From contig NZ_VLIY01000021.1 of the NCBI RefSeq assembly GCF_007489285.1, positions 16,298 through 80,297 on the forward strand: a DNA stretch of 64,000 nucleotides. The letters are read 5' to 3'. A program made the translations under genes and the position numbers. The notes under the pieces are model-generated. The model made no database searches. It worked only from the letters and a program-made list of their open reading frames with translations, and was not told where the DNA came from. Origin of the DNA: Skermania sp. ID1734. GTDB lineage: Bacteria; Actinomycetota; Actinomycetes; Mycobacteriales; Mycobacteriaceae. Shown piece after piece: positions 42,238 to 50,427 of this stretch (within the stretch, counting starts at the first letter, position 1; the number at the start of each line of letters is the position of its first letter).

Positions 42238-43407
42238 CTATTCTGTTCGCGCAGCGGGTATTACCGCTGCGCCGCGTTCGATCAGCTCTGCCGCAGGCAG
42301 ACCGGCCTCGCGCAACACCTCAATGGTGTGCTCGCCGGGAGCCGGTGACGGCCCAGGCAACGAATCCGCGGTCGCGGCGAACCGCGGCGCCAGACCCGGC
42401 TGAATCAGCCGACCATTGACGAGCACACTGCGCCGCGCGAATACATGTGGATGCTGAGCACCCTCGCGCAGGCCGAGCACCGGCGCCACGCAGGCATCGC
42501 TGTCGTGGAAGTGTTTGGCCCACTCCGCGCGGCTACGAGTACGGAAAATCCCCGCCAGCGACTCCCGTAGGCGGGGCCATTGGGTGGTGTCGTGCTGGTC
42601 GGCGGGATCGTATTCATCCGGACCTATGTCCAACTGCTGCAAGAGGATTGCGAAGAACTTGTTCTCCAGCGCTCCGACCGACACCCACTGCCCATCCGAC
42701 GTCTCGTAGACGTTGTAGAACGGGCTGGCACCGTCGAGAGTGTTGGTGCCGCGTTCGTCTTTCCACTCCCCTGCGCCCAGCATCGAGTACGTGGCGGCCA
42801 TCAGATGTGTGGTGCCGTCGACCATTGCGACGTCGACGACCTGCCCGCGCCCGGTGCGGGCGGCTTCCAAAAGCGCGGCAAGGACGCCGATCACCGTGTA
42901 TGCGCCACCGCCGCCATAGTCGCCGATCAACGGCAGCGGCACCTGCGGCGGGCCGCCCGCAGAGCCAAGCGCGCCGAGCAGTCCGATAACCGACAGATAG
43001 TTGATTTCGTGGCCGGCGGTCTGGGCCAACGGGCCGTCTTGGCCCCATCCGGTCATCCGCGCGTAGACCAATCGAGGATTGCGCTCGAGCACAATGTCGG
43101 GCCCGAGGCCCAGTCGCTCCATCACTCCTGGCCGGTAGCCCTCAACGAGAACGTCAGCGGTTTCGATTAGTCGCAGCAGCGCCGCGTGGCCGTCGGGGTT
43201 CTTCAGGTCGAGAACGATCGACCGTTTGCCGCGGTTGAGCACATCTTGTTCCGGCGGTGCTGTCTTCATCTCGGCTGGTACCGGCCGATCCACCCGAATC
43301 ACGTCGGCGCCCATGTCGGCCAGCGACATCGCCGCGAACGGTGCCGGACCGATGCCAGCCATTTCGATGACACGGAAACCGGCCAGCGGGCCCGCAGCTC
43401 TGCTCAT
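42238..43407 (-). CDS. CaiB/BaiF family CoA transferase / acyl-CoA racemase-like (operon B)
   Basis: A 389-residue type III CoA transferase-fold protein of the alpha-methylacyl-CoA racemase subgroup. Signatures: LAGFRVIEMAGIGPAPFAAM, MGADVIRVDRP, NRGKRSIVLDLKNPDGHAAL, LVEGYRPGVMERLGLGPDI, RMTGWGQDGPLAQTAGHEIN (racemases carry GHDINY here) and QVVDVAMVDGTTHLM. The GHEIN element, in place of the usual (A/G)YD of transferases such as the one at 36081, favours racemase chemistry at the alpha carbon of an acyl-CoA. The start overlaps the ligase stop (ATGA). Gene order suggests that it acts on the ligase product. Confidence 0.92.
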   Translation of the reverse strand: MSRAAGPLAGFRVIEMAGIGPAPFAAMSLADMGADVIRVDRPVPAEMKTAPPEQDVLNRGKRSIVLDLKNPDGHAALLRLIETADVLVEGYRPGVMERLGLGPDIVLERNPRLVYARMTGWGQDGPLAQTAGHEINYLSVIGLLGALGSAGGPPQVPLPLIGDYGGGGAYTVIGVLAALLEAARTGRGQVVDVAMVDGTTHLMAATYSMLGAGEWKDERGTNTLDGASPFYNVYETSDGQWVSVGALENKFFAILLQQLDIGPDEYDPADQHDTTQWPRLRESLAGIFRTRSRAEWAKHFHDSDACVAPVLGLREGAQHPHVFARRSVLVNGRLIQPGLAPRFAATADSLPGPSPAPGEHTIEVLREAGLPAAELIERGAAVIPAARTE

Positions 43408-44984
43408 ACTCGACGCTCGCGGCCGGCCCAGAGCTTGTCCCTCAACTCGACCTTGTTGATCTTGCCGGTTCCGCCCTTCGGAAGTTCGTCGATGATGATC
43501 ACCCGTTTGGGCACCTTGTAGCCGCCGAGGTGCTCCCGGCAGTAGTCGATCACTGCGTCAGCGGCGAGGTCGCAGCCGGAAACCAGCGAGATGACCGCGG
43601 TGATCGCCTCGCCCCACTTCTCGTCCGGTGCACCGAGAACGGCGACCTCGCGCACCCCCGGGATTCGCGACACAACGTTTTCGATTTCGCGCGGATACAC
43701 GTTGAACCCGCCGGTGATGATCATGTCCTTACGCCGGTCGAGGATGAACAGGTAGCCGAATTCATCGATGTAGCCCACATCGCCGGTGTAGCACCAGCCG
43801 TCGCGGAATGCCTCGGCGGTCGCTGGGTCGTTACGCCAGTAGCCAGGGCCGACGTGTGCGCCGCGGGTGGCGATCTCGCCTGTCTCGCCATGAGGCAGGG
43901 GTTGATGGTTCTCGTCCACGATCGCAACCTCGACGAAGGTGGTCGGCTTGCCCGCCGAGGCCAGCCGCGGAAGGCCGCGGTTATTCTTCACTGTCACATG
44001 GTCTTTCGGCGACAACGCCGCGATCGGCATCTGGGCCTCGCTGGCACCGTAGAGCTGCTGCATTGCATCGCCGAAGTACGCGCGTGCCTTTTCCGCGCGG
44101 TCGGGTTGGATGGCAGATCCTGCGTACGGCACGATCTTGACGTTGCCGACCTGCCCGGTCGGGGCCCCCCGACGCTCGAGTTCCTCGAGCAGCATCGTGA
44201 TCATGGTCGGCACCAACGGCAGTACCGTGATCTGTCCCGATTCGGCTAGATCGGCAACCTTCGGCGCCTTGAAAGCCGCCTCGTACATGTTGAGCCCGCC
44301 AGCGGCAGCGACCACTTCATTGATCCCACCGCTGAAGTGACTGATCGGTGCGGTATGGACCGCGACGTCTTCGGCTCCGAGGGAGGGCAATTCGTTCCGG
44401 ATGCCGCGAATCCGAGCGCCCGCATTGTTGTGAGTTAGCTTGACGCCCTTGGGCAGTCCGGTCGACCCAGAGGTGTAGAGCACGGCGGCAAGATCCTCAC
44501 CTTCGGGCAACTGCGCCTCCTCGTCGCGGCCGGTGGCCACAAACTCGTCGAATCGAGTTGCGCCGTCCGGCACAGCTGCCGGACCCATCGCGACGACGCC
44601 GCGTACCTGCGGTGGAATCCAATCGCGCCCTTTTGTTTTCAACCAGTCGGCATCGGCGAACACCACGGCCGGATCGGCGTCGGCAGCGATCTGCGCCAGT
44701 TCGGCCGGGTGCAGTCGCGTCAACAGGGCGACGCGGACGAAGCCGCCGATCGCCACGGCACGTTCGATTTGCGCCCACTCGACGCTGTTGGGCGAGATGA
44801 TGATCACCCGGTCGCCCTTGGTCAGCCCAAGACCGCGCAACGCTGAGGCCAATCGTCGCACTCGGCCACCCAGTTCGGCGTAGGTGAGTTCTTCTCGGTC
44901 ATCACGCACGGCCGGACGATCGGCGAAGTTCTCGAACGTGCTCGCATACATCTGACCGAGCGGGACAAGCTCGGTGCTGGTCAT
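43404..44984 (-). CDS. AMP-dependent acyl-CoA ligase (operon B)
   Basis: A 526-residue ANL-superfamily ligase. The P-loop motif AVLYTSGSTGLPKGVKLTHN lies near residue 167; other motifs are LYGASEAQMPIAAL, GWCYTGDVGYIDEFGYLFIL and DRRKDMIITGGFNVYPREIE. The catalytic Lys is in LPKGGTGKINKVELRDKL near residue 514. All catalytic motifs are intact. It is 3 bp downstream of the zinc-ribbon gene and overlaps the CaiB gene. Like its counterpart in operon A, it accompanies a HyuA/HyuB/zinc-ribbon triad, consistent with CoA activation of a carboxylation product (inference). Confidence 0.94.
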   Translation of the reverse strand: MTSTELVPLGQMYASTFENFADRPAVRDDREELTYAELGGRVRRLASALRGLGLTKGDRVIIISPNSVEWAQIERAVAIGGFVRVALLTRLHPAELAQIAADADPAVVFADADWLKTKGRDWIPPQVRGVVAMGPAAVPDGATRFDEFVATGRDEEAQLPEGEDLAAVLYTSGSTGLPKGVKLTHNNAGARIRGIRNELPSLGAEDVAVHTAPISHFSGGINEVVAAAGGLNMYEAAFKAPKVADLAESGQITVLPLVPTMITMLLEELERRGAPTGQVGNVKIVPYAGSAIQPDRAEKARAYFGDAMQQLYGASEAQMPIAALSPKDHVTVKNNRGLPRLASAGKPTTFVEVAIVDENHQPLPHGETGEIATRGAHVGPGYWRNDPATAEAFRDGWCYTGDVGYIDEFGYLFILDRRKDMIITGGFNVYPREIENVVSRIPGVREVAVLGAPDEKWGEAITAVISLVSGCDLAADAVIDYCREHLGGYKVPKRVIIIDELPKGGTGKINKVELRDKLWAGRERRV

Positions 44985-44987
44985 CTG

Positions 44988-45248
44988 CTACCCCACCCGC
45001 GAGGCAGGCCAGTCGCGCGCCGGCGAACGCCACGCCGGCCAATTGTCTTCGGGTTCCGGGCGCGTCACCGACAGGTGGGTGAAGCAGTCCTGACATTTGA
45101 CGACCATCCGGGGACCGAGGTAATTGGCCACCGGGTACCGGGCGACATTGCGGCTCCCGCAGGAGGGGCATTGCGCCTCGACGGGTTTGCGTTCCACATA
45201 GACCCGGTCGGTCTCGGGTCGCGGAAACAGCAGGCGATCTACGGCCAT
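44988..45248 (-). CDS. Small zinc-ribbon protein, putative carboxylase-type third subunit (operon B)
   Basis: An 86-residue protein with two CxxC knuckles, CPSC (about residues 27-30) and CQDC (about 52-55). ARYPVANYLGPRMVVKCQDC parallels RRYPVIAETGWLEVVKCQNC of the operon-A protein, so the two are homologous. It sits between the HyuB-like gene (21 bp upstream) and the CoA ligase (3 bp downstream). Linkage of the same small protein to two HyuA/HyuB pairs argues that it is a subunit of that enzyme. Zinc binding is predicted from the Cys pattern only. Confidence 0.82.
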   Translation of the reverse strand: MAVDRLLFPRPETDRVYVERKPVEAQCPSCGSRNVARYPVANYLGPRMVVKCQDCFTHLSVTRPEPEDNWPAWRSPARDWPASRVG

Positions 45249-45269
45249 GGCTGAATTCTCCTAATCTAC

Positions 45270-47192
45270 TCAGACGATCCAGTGAACGGGCGCGGCCAGC
45301 GGAACCTGCCAGGTCCCGGCATCGCGTTCGGCAGACAGTTCCGCGCGTCGGACTTCGGTTGCGGCCACGTCCACGGCGTCATCGGCGATAACCACGCCGT
45401 AGCAACGCTCGGCCGACTCCCGACTGACGAGTCCATTGCGCACGTCCGTGAGCACCCTGTCCGGATCACGGCGCAGCGGGTCACCCCAGCCGCCGCCACC
45501 GCCGATGAGCAAGCGAATTCCATCGCCGGCCTTCAGGAGCAGGTTGGAGAACTTGCCGGTCTTGTAGCGGGCACCGAGCCCGAACTCACCGTTGTTTGGG
45601 TCCGGACGGCCCTGCTGGTCGAAGGTGCCGAAAAGCGGTTCCGCGCCGCGCAAATCGAGCGGGTCGGTGTGGCGGGCGGGATCGAAGTTTTCGATGTACC
45701 AGCCGCAGGCGGGCATGCCGGCGCCGCCGCCGTTGGAGCCTGGCGCGCCACGACGGAGTCGATCGGCGACAACGGTCACATACGTGTCGGATTCGGCGTA
45801 GATCGCGTAGACGGAACCGAGTCCGCCGCGGAATTGTCCGGCTCCGGCGGTGTCGATCACCATCTCGTGTTCGGCCACCACTAGGGGGCTTTCGATTTCG
45901 ACGTGTTCCTGAACCGAGGTGCGGCAGTTGCCGATCGGGACGACGCAGAAGGAGACTCCGTCTTCCTTCCAGGTGCCGCCCCAACCACCGCCGGCCAGTC
46001 CGTATGCGCCCCAGGGCGTCCCTTCATGGCCCGGCCGGGTGTCGATGCCGCTGAATCCGATGTACACGGCGGTGCCGGTGTCGGGGGCGAAGGACTCCTC
46101 CGTGGCCTGGCTCAGCGCCTGGGTCACCACGTTGATGGCGCGCGGACCGATGTCGGCATGGCTCGAGCAGCTCGACGGCGGCAGCACCTGCACCACGCTG
46201 CCGGCCGGCAGCAGGACATCGATCGGGCGCAGCGTGCCGCTGTTGACCGGTGTGGAGGGGTCGACCATCAGTTTTACGGCCTCGATGCACCGGCCCGCCT
46301 CACACCAGGCGGTGCCGCAGTTTCCCAACGGTTGGCGACCGGAGCCGGAGAAATCGATTTCCATCGAATCCCCGCGCACCCGCACTGTCGCTCGCACGGG
46401 GATCGGGTCTTCGGTAACGCCGTCCTCATCGAGGAAGTCCTCGGCGGTGTAGTCACCGTCGGGGATGGCCGCGATACCGCGACGCATGCTGGCCTCGGTG
46501 GCGTCGATGGCGTATCTGCCTGCGGCGCGGACCTTGTCGAGCCCTCCGCGGGCAATTAGGTCCTGCAGCTGGCGCTCGCCGACTACCAGGCACCCGTGCA
46601 ACGCCCGCAGATCACCGAGGACCAGCTGGGGCACTCGGTTGTTCTCGAGCAGGAAGTTGAAGGTCGGACGGACCGGAACATCGTTGGCGTACAACAGCGT
46701 CGGCGGCAGCTTCAACTGTTCCTCGAAGTGCGTCTGCGCGCCGTTGGAGAAGCCGCCCGGGATCGGTCCGCCGAGGTCCACCAGATGCGAGGTCGACTGC
46801 ACGAGGAACTCCACCCGGCCGTTGACGAACACCGGCCGGAACAGGTTCACGTCGGCTTGATGCAGGGCCCCGCGCCACGGGTCGTTGGTGAAAATCACGT
46901 CGCCGGGCTGCATCGTGTTGATGTCCCAGTCGTCCATCACGAAATTGGCGATGTGGGGGGCGATGAAGGCGTGCTGCATGCAGCCCTCCCACAAAGCGGC
47001 GACTTCCCAGCCCTCGTCGGTACGCATATGGATAGCGACAGTGCAGTCGAGGATGTCGCGGCAGACCGGCGAGAAGGCGCTGCGCATCAGCGAATCGAGC
47101 ATCTCCCGGGCGACTTCGATGAGACCGTAGCGAAGAATGTCGAGCTCTACGTCAACCGCGGGGCCGGTGCTGTCTTGGGTGGTGATTGTCAT
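45270..47192 (-). CDS. HyuB-like subunit of hydantoinase/oxoprolinase/carboxylase family (operon B)
   Basis: A 640-residue HyuB-type subunit. The family motif FTNDPWRGALHQADVNLF is near residue 100, followed by VDLGGPIPGGFSNGAQTHFE. Later come CSSHADIGPRAINVVTQALS, the GAGQFRGGLGSVYAIY segment and the C-terminal LLIGGGGGWGDPLRRDPDRV. It differs at many positions from the operon-A HyuB (for example NDPWRGALHQ against NDPYRGGRHV), so the two complexes probably have different substrates. The start is ATG at 47192, 22 bp after the HyuA gene. Confidence 0.93.
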   Translation of the reverse strand: MTITTQDSTGPAVDVELDILRYGLIEVAREMLDSLMRSAFSPVCRDILDCTVAIHMRTDEGWEVAALWEGCMQHAFIAPHIANFVMDDWDINTMQPGDVIFTNDPWRGALHQADVNLFRPVFVNGRVEFLVQSTSHLVDLGGPIPGGFSNGAQTHFEEQLKLPPTLLYANDVPVRPTFNFLLENNRVPQLVLGDLRALHGCLVVGERQLQDLIARGGLDKVRAAGRYAIDATEASMRRGIAAIPDGDYTAEDFLDEDGVTEDPIPVRATVRVRGDSMEIDFSGSGRQPLGNCGTAWCEAGRCIEAVKLMVDPSTPVNSGTLRPIDVLLPAGSVVQVLPPSSCSSHADIGPRAINVVTQALSQATEESFAPDTGTAVYIGFSGIDTRPGHEGTPWGAYGLAGGGWGGTWKEDGVSFCVVPIGNCRTSVQEHVEIESPLVVAEHEMVIDTAGAGQFRGGLGSVYAIYAESDTYVTVVADRLRRGAPGSNGGGAGMPACGWYIENFDPARHTDPLDLRGAEPLFGTFDQQGRPDPNNGEFGLGARYKTGKFSNLLLKAGDGIRLLIGGGGGWGDPLRRDPDRVLTDVRNGLVSRESAERCYGVVIADDAVDVAATEVRRAELSAERDAGTWQVPLAAPVHWIV

Positions 47193-47214
47193 GGCTTGGT
47201 TCCTCAGCTCGGTG

Positions 47215-49302
47215 CTAGCTCTGCGGCTCGATGATCAGGTTGCGGTCGTCATCGACGTAGGCCACCCGACCGGGCAGCACGACGGTGGTGGCGAACTTTT
47301 CGGCGACCAGCGCCGGTCCCAGTACCCGCTCGGTGGGTTCGAGTCGCTCCCGAACGTAGATCGAGACCTCGACAGGTTCGGTGGTGCCAGGAACGGTCAT
47401 GTGCGCCTTGCGGAGGAACGCGTCGCCTTCTTCGGCGGACAGGTCGGGCTTGCCGTGTTCGCGCGGGATGATCGCGGTCACCTCGACCGTGGAGACCACG
47501 ACGGGAATCTCCGTGGCGGCGAAACCGTAGGAGTCCTTGTAGAACTCGTGGAATTGGGGAACAAGGTCTTCGACTCGCTCGGCGGTCAGGGTGTCGGCAT
47601 GGATGGGCATGCGGTTGTCCCACGTCTGGCCGCGGTACATCGCAAAGACCGCGCGCTCGAAGCGGATGCGGTCCACATCGGCACCCTGGCTCTTCAACTC
47701 CTCGCGGATGCGCTGTTGCAGGGCAGCAAAGGCGGACTCGATCGCCTCGGCGCTCTCGGGCGCCAGCGGCGTCATGATCGACTGTGCACGGGTGACCATC
47801 AGATCGCTGCGCAGCAGACCCAGGGCGGAGAATTGCCCGGGACTGTTGGGCACGACCACGGTGTCCAGGCCCAGGATCTGGCCGACCCGGTCGGCGAGCA
47901 TCGGCCCGGCCGAGCCCGACGGCTGCAGTGCGAAGTCGCGCACGTCCAAGCCGCGGTAGACCGAGATCGTGCGCACCTTGGCGGCAATGTCCTGACACGC
48001 CACCTCATACGCGGCAGCGGCAAGCTCGAGCGCCGACATCCCCCACTGCTGGCCGGTCTTTTCCAGCGCCGCGCGAGATGCGTCGACATCCAATGTGATG
48101 GCACCGTTGGCAAACAGATCCGGCTGCAAGATGCCCATCATCGCGCACGCGTCGGTCAGCGTCGGCTCGGTGCCGCCTCGCTGGTAGCAGACCGGACCCG
48201 GGTTGGAACCTGCGGAAGCGGGACCGACGGCCACGTTGCCCAGTGCGTTCGGTGCGATGATGCTGCCCGCGCCGGACCCGATGCTTTCGACGTCGACAAG
48301 CGGCATGGTGAGAGTGAGCCCGGTCTCGAGCGTCCACAGATCGGTCAGAGGCGTCTTGCTGTGTCGAATCGCCGCCACGTCTGTGCTGGTGCCGCCGACG
48401 TCGATGGTCAGCAAGTTGGAAAAGCGCGTTTCGTTGGCGAGTTTGACGCTGCCGCTGGCACCGCCCACCGGGCCAGACACCAACTGGAACACGGGATTAC
48501 GGCAGGCATCGGCAAACGAGGCGATACCACCGTTCATCATCATGATCCACAAGGTGCCGCGGTACTCGCCCTCGGCGAGGCGGTCCATCAAGCGATTGAG
48601 GTAACCCACGACCGCCGGTCCAACGTAGGCATCCAGCGCCACCGTCGTGGTGCGCTCGTGCTCCTTGGTCACCGGGTACAGCGCCGAGGTCTGGATATAG
48701 GCATCTGGCAGTTCTTCGGCGATGATTTCAGCAGCGCGTCGTTCATGGTCGTCGTTGGTGTAGGAGTTCACCAGACACACCGCGACCGCCTGCGCGCCTT
48801 GCCGGCCAAGTTCCCGGGCCGCCTCGCGAACGGCGTTCTCGTCCAACGGCAACAGCTCCGAACCGTCGTAACGCAGGCGCTCAGGGATTCCGAACCGCGA
48901 TCGGCGCGGCACGATCGGGCGCTCCTGATGTGGGCGCAGCCAGGTCGGGTCGTAAAAGCGGTCACCGAACTCTCGGTGCATGCGACCGATGTCGAGCAGA
49001 TCCTTGTGGCCTCGGGTCGCAATCAGGCCAGTCGGGGCGCCGGTCCGGCTGAGCAGAGCATTGATGCCGACGGTGTGGCCGTGCACGATCTCGGCCACCT
49101 CCGGTATCTCGACGTCAATGGCGGCGATGCTCTGCAGCACCCCCTCCTCCTGCTGAACCGTGGAAAGGACCTTGCCGTCGCGAACCTCACCGGTCTTGCG
49201 GTTGAAGCCGATGATGTCGGTGAACGTGCCGCCCACGTCGATCCCGACGATCCACTCGCCGGTTTGCTGACCAGGTCCGGCACTGTCGAGTTGAGTGGTC
49301 AC
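47215..49302 (-). CDS. HyuA-like subunit of hydantoinase/oxoprolinase/carboxylase family (operon B)
   Basis: A 695-residue HyuA-type ATP-binding subunit. The N-terminal motif IVGIDVGGTFTDIIGFN is near residues 18-34 and the second actin-like motif LLTIDVGGTSTDVAAIR is near residue 295. Also seen are HGHTVGINALLSRTGAPTGL, IATRGHKDLLDIGRM, ESIGSGAGSIIA and VVPNSPGQFSALGLL. The start is GTG at 49302 with GGAGGCG upstream. It is first of operon B (HyuA, HyuB, zinc ribbon, ligase, CaiB, hydrolase), whose control region holds the AT-rich site f. A ketone carboxylase-like or cyclic-amide hydrolase reaction is possible. Confidence 0.93.
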   Translation of the reverse strand: MTTQLDSAGPGQQTGEWIVGIDVGGTFTDIIGFNRKTGEVRDGKVLSTVQQEEGVLQSIAAIDVEIPEVAEIVHGHTVGINALLSRTGAPTGLIATRGHKDLLDIGRMHREFGDRFYDPTWLRPHQERPIVPRRSRFGIPERLRYDGSELLPLDENAVREAARELGRQGAQAVAVCLVNSYTNDDHERRAAEIIAEELPDAYIQTSALYPVTKEHERTTTVALDAYVGPAVVGYLNRLMDRLAEGEYRGTLWIMMMNGGIASFADACRNPVFQLVSGPVGGASGSVKLANETRFSNLLTIDVGGTSTDVAAIRHSKTPLTDLWTLETGLTLTMPLVDVESIGSGAGSIIAPNALGNVAVGPASAGSNPGPVCYQRGGTEPTLTDACAMMGILQPDLFANGAITLDVDASRAALEKTGQQWGMSALELAAAAYEVACQDIAAKVRTISVYRGLDVRDFALQPSGSAGPMLADRVGQILGLDTVVVPNSPGQFSALGLLRSDLMVTRAQSIMTPLAPESAEAIESAFAALQQRIREELKSQGADVDRIRFERAVFAMYRGQTWDNRMPIHADTLTAERVEDLVPQFHEFYKDSYGFAATEIPVVVSTVEVTAIIPREHGKPDLSAEEGDAFLRKAHMTVPGTTEPVEVSIYVRERLEPTERVLGPALVAEKFATTVVLPGRVAYVDDDRNLIIEPQS

Positions 49303-49331
49303 TAAAACGCCTCCGTGTGATCCGCGCCACT

Positions 49332-49349
49332 AGATATAATATATGAAAT
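49332..49349. promoter_or_regulatory. AT-rich control site f (ATATAATAT core) upstream of operon B
   Basis: AGATATAATATATGAAAT has the exact 9-mer at 49334-49342. It is the only AT island in the 105-bp gap between operon B and the divergent hydrolase gene at 49408. TATAAT here could also be a -10 box for the plus strand. Confidence 0.55.
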
Positions 49350-49407
49350 CAAGTGCTGTGTTCCTTGTCAATGTGTTGGCTCGGCCGCCGCTCGAGAAAG
49401 GTCACCC

Positions 49408-50355
49408 GTGGCTGATCACCGAACGCCGGCACGGCCGCGCACCGGCTGGTCGCGCCTGGCTGCAGCGAGTGCCGCACTCAACGCCTGGGGCATCCGCGCT
49501 GAGCGCGCGGCCCGGCGCACCAACGGATCGACGATCCGGCGTCGACGCGCCGCGGAACTGGCCGGCGCGCCGGGATGCTGGGCGCCACGTTGTGCCGTGC
49601 ACTGGCACGAAGGCGGCGCCGGTCAACCGTTGCTGCTCCTCAATGGTTTCGCGGCAAGTGGGCTCGTTTGGCCAGGATCGTGGGTCCGCGACCTGAAACA
49701 GCGCTTCCGGGTGATTCGCATCGACAACCGCGGCACAGGCTGGTCACGCAACGCACCTGCGCCCTTCACGATCGCCGACCTTGCCGATGATGCGGCCGCA
49801 GTTCTCGATGCGATCGGCGTTGAAAAAGCTGTGATTCTGGGCTTTTCGATGGGTGGGGTGATTGCCCAAGAGCTGGCAGTTCGCCACCCGGACCGGATCG
49901 CCCGGTTGATATTGGTGTCGACAATTCCGCCGGCGCCTGCGCATGTGCCCACCGACTTGCGCGTCCTCATGCCGCCTCCGGCGAGAATTCCCGTCGGCAG
50001 CAGGTCGCAGTCCGAACTGCTCGCCCGGTTCTACCTGGGCACGTCCGCGCGTGCCTTCCATCCCGAACCGGAAGTTGTCGACGAACTCGCCGCGCAACTA
50101 CACGCCCGTCAAACCCCGGTCATCAGCGCGTTGCAGCAATGGCGCGCGAGCATCGCGTGGCGCGGACCCGGCAGGCTAGCCGCGATCACTGCACCAACGA
50201 CGATCGTCACGGGTGCTGCGGACCCGATCGTGCGGGCCCGCAACGGCGACACACTCGCGAGGCTCATTCCGGGCGCACGCTGTGTCGAATTCACCGACGT
50301 CGGCCATCTGGTGCCGTGGGAGGCGCCAGAGACGCTCAGTCGATTGCTCGAATAA
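49408..50355 (+). CDS. Alpha/beta hydrolase
   Basis: A 315-residue alpha/beta hydrolase with an N-terminal extension of about 65 residues rich in Arg and Ala (GWSRLAAASAALNAWGIRAE). The core has LLLLNGFAASGLVWPGSW, DNRGTGWSR, the elbow VILGFSMGGVIAQELAV (Ser near residue 146), VTGAADPIVRARN and FTDVGHLVPWEAP. The start is GTG at 49408, which follows GAGAAAGG. The N-terminal extension is not obviously a signal peptide. Divergent from operon B and in line with the downstream fusion gene at 50428. Substrate unknown. Confidence 0.88.
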   Translation: MADHRTPARPRTGWSRLAAASAALNAWGIRAERAARRTNGSTIRRRRAAELAGAPGCWAPRCAVHWHEGGAGQPLLLLNGFAASGLVWPGSWVRDLKQRFRVIRIDNRGTGWSRNAPAPFTIADLADDAAAVLDAIGVEKAVILGFSMGGVIAQELAVRHPDRIARLILVSTIPPAPAHVPTDLRVLMPPPARIPVGSRSQSELLARFYLGTSARAFHPEPEVVDELAAQLHARQTPVISALQQWRASIAWRGPGRLAAITAPTTIVTGAADPIVRARNGDTLARLIPGARCVEFTDVGHLVPWEAPETLSRLLE

Positions 50356-50361
50356 ACGGGA

Positions 50362-50380
50362 GCATAATATAGGATATTGC
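50362..50380. promoter_or_regulatory. AT-rich control site g upstream of PhaC/AMP-ligase fusion
   Basis: GCATAATATAGGATATTGC lies 48 bases before the fusion gene start. It matches the other AT-rich sites over ATATTATGC (reverse strand), with a diverged end. Confidence 0.4.
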
Positions 50381-50427
50381 GTTACTGATGTCTCGGAACC
50401 AACCTGGGAACCGCCGAAAGGCCTGCC

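Noticed and set aside
47137..49305. A 722-residue open frame on the plus strand opposite the HyuA gene of operon B
   Set aside because: High-GC codon bias leaves the antisense frame open. The product is rich in Arg, His and Gly without domain motifs, and the minus-strand HyuA signatures are unambiguous.
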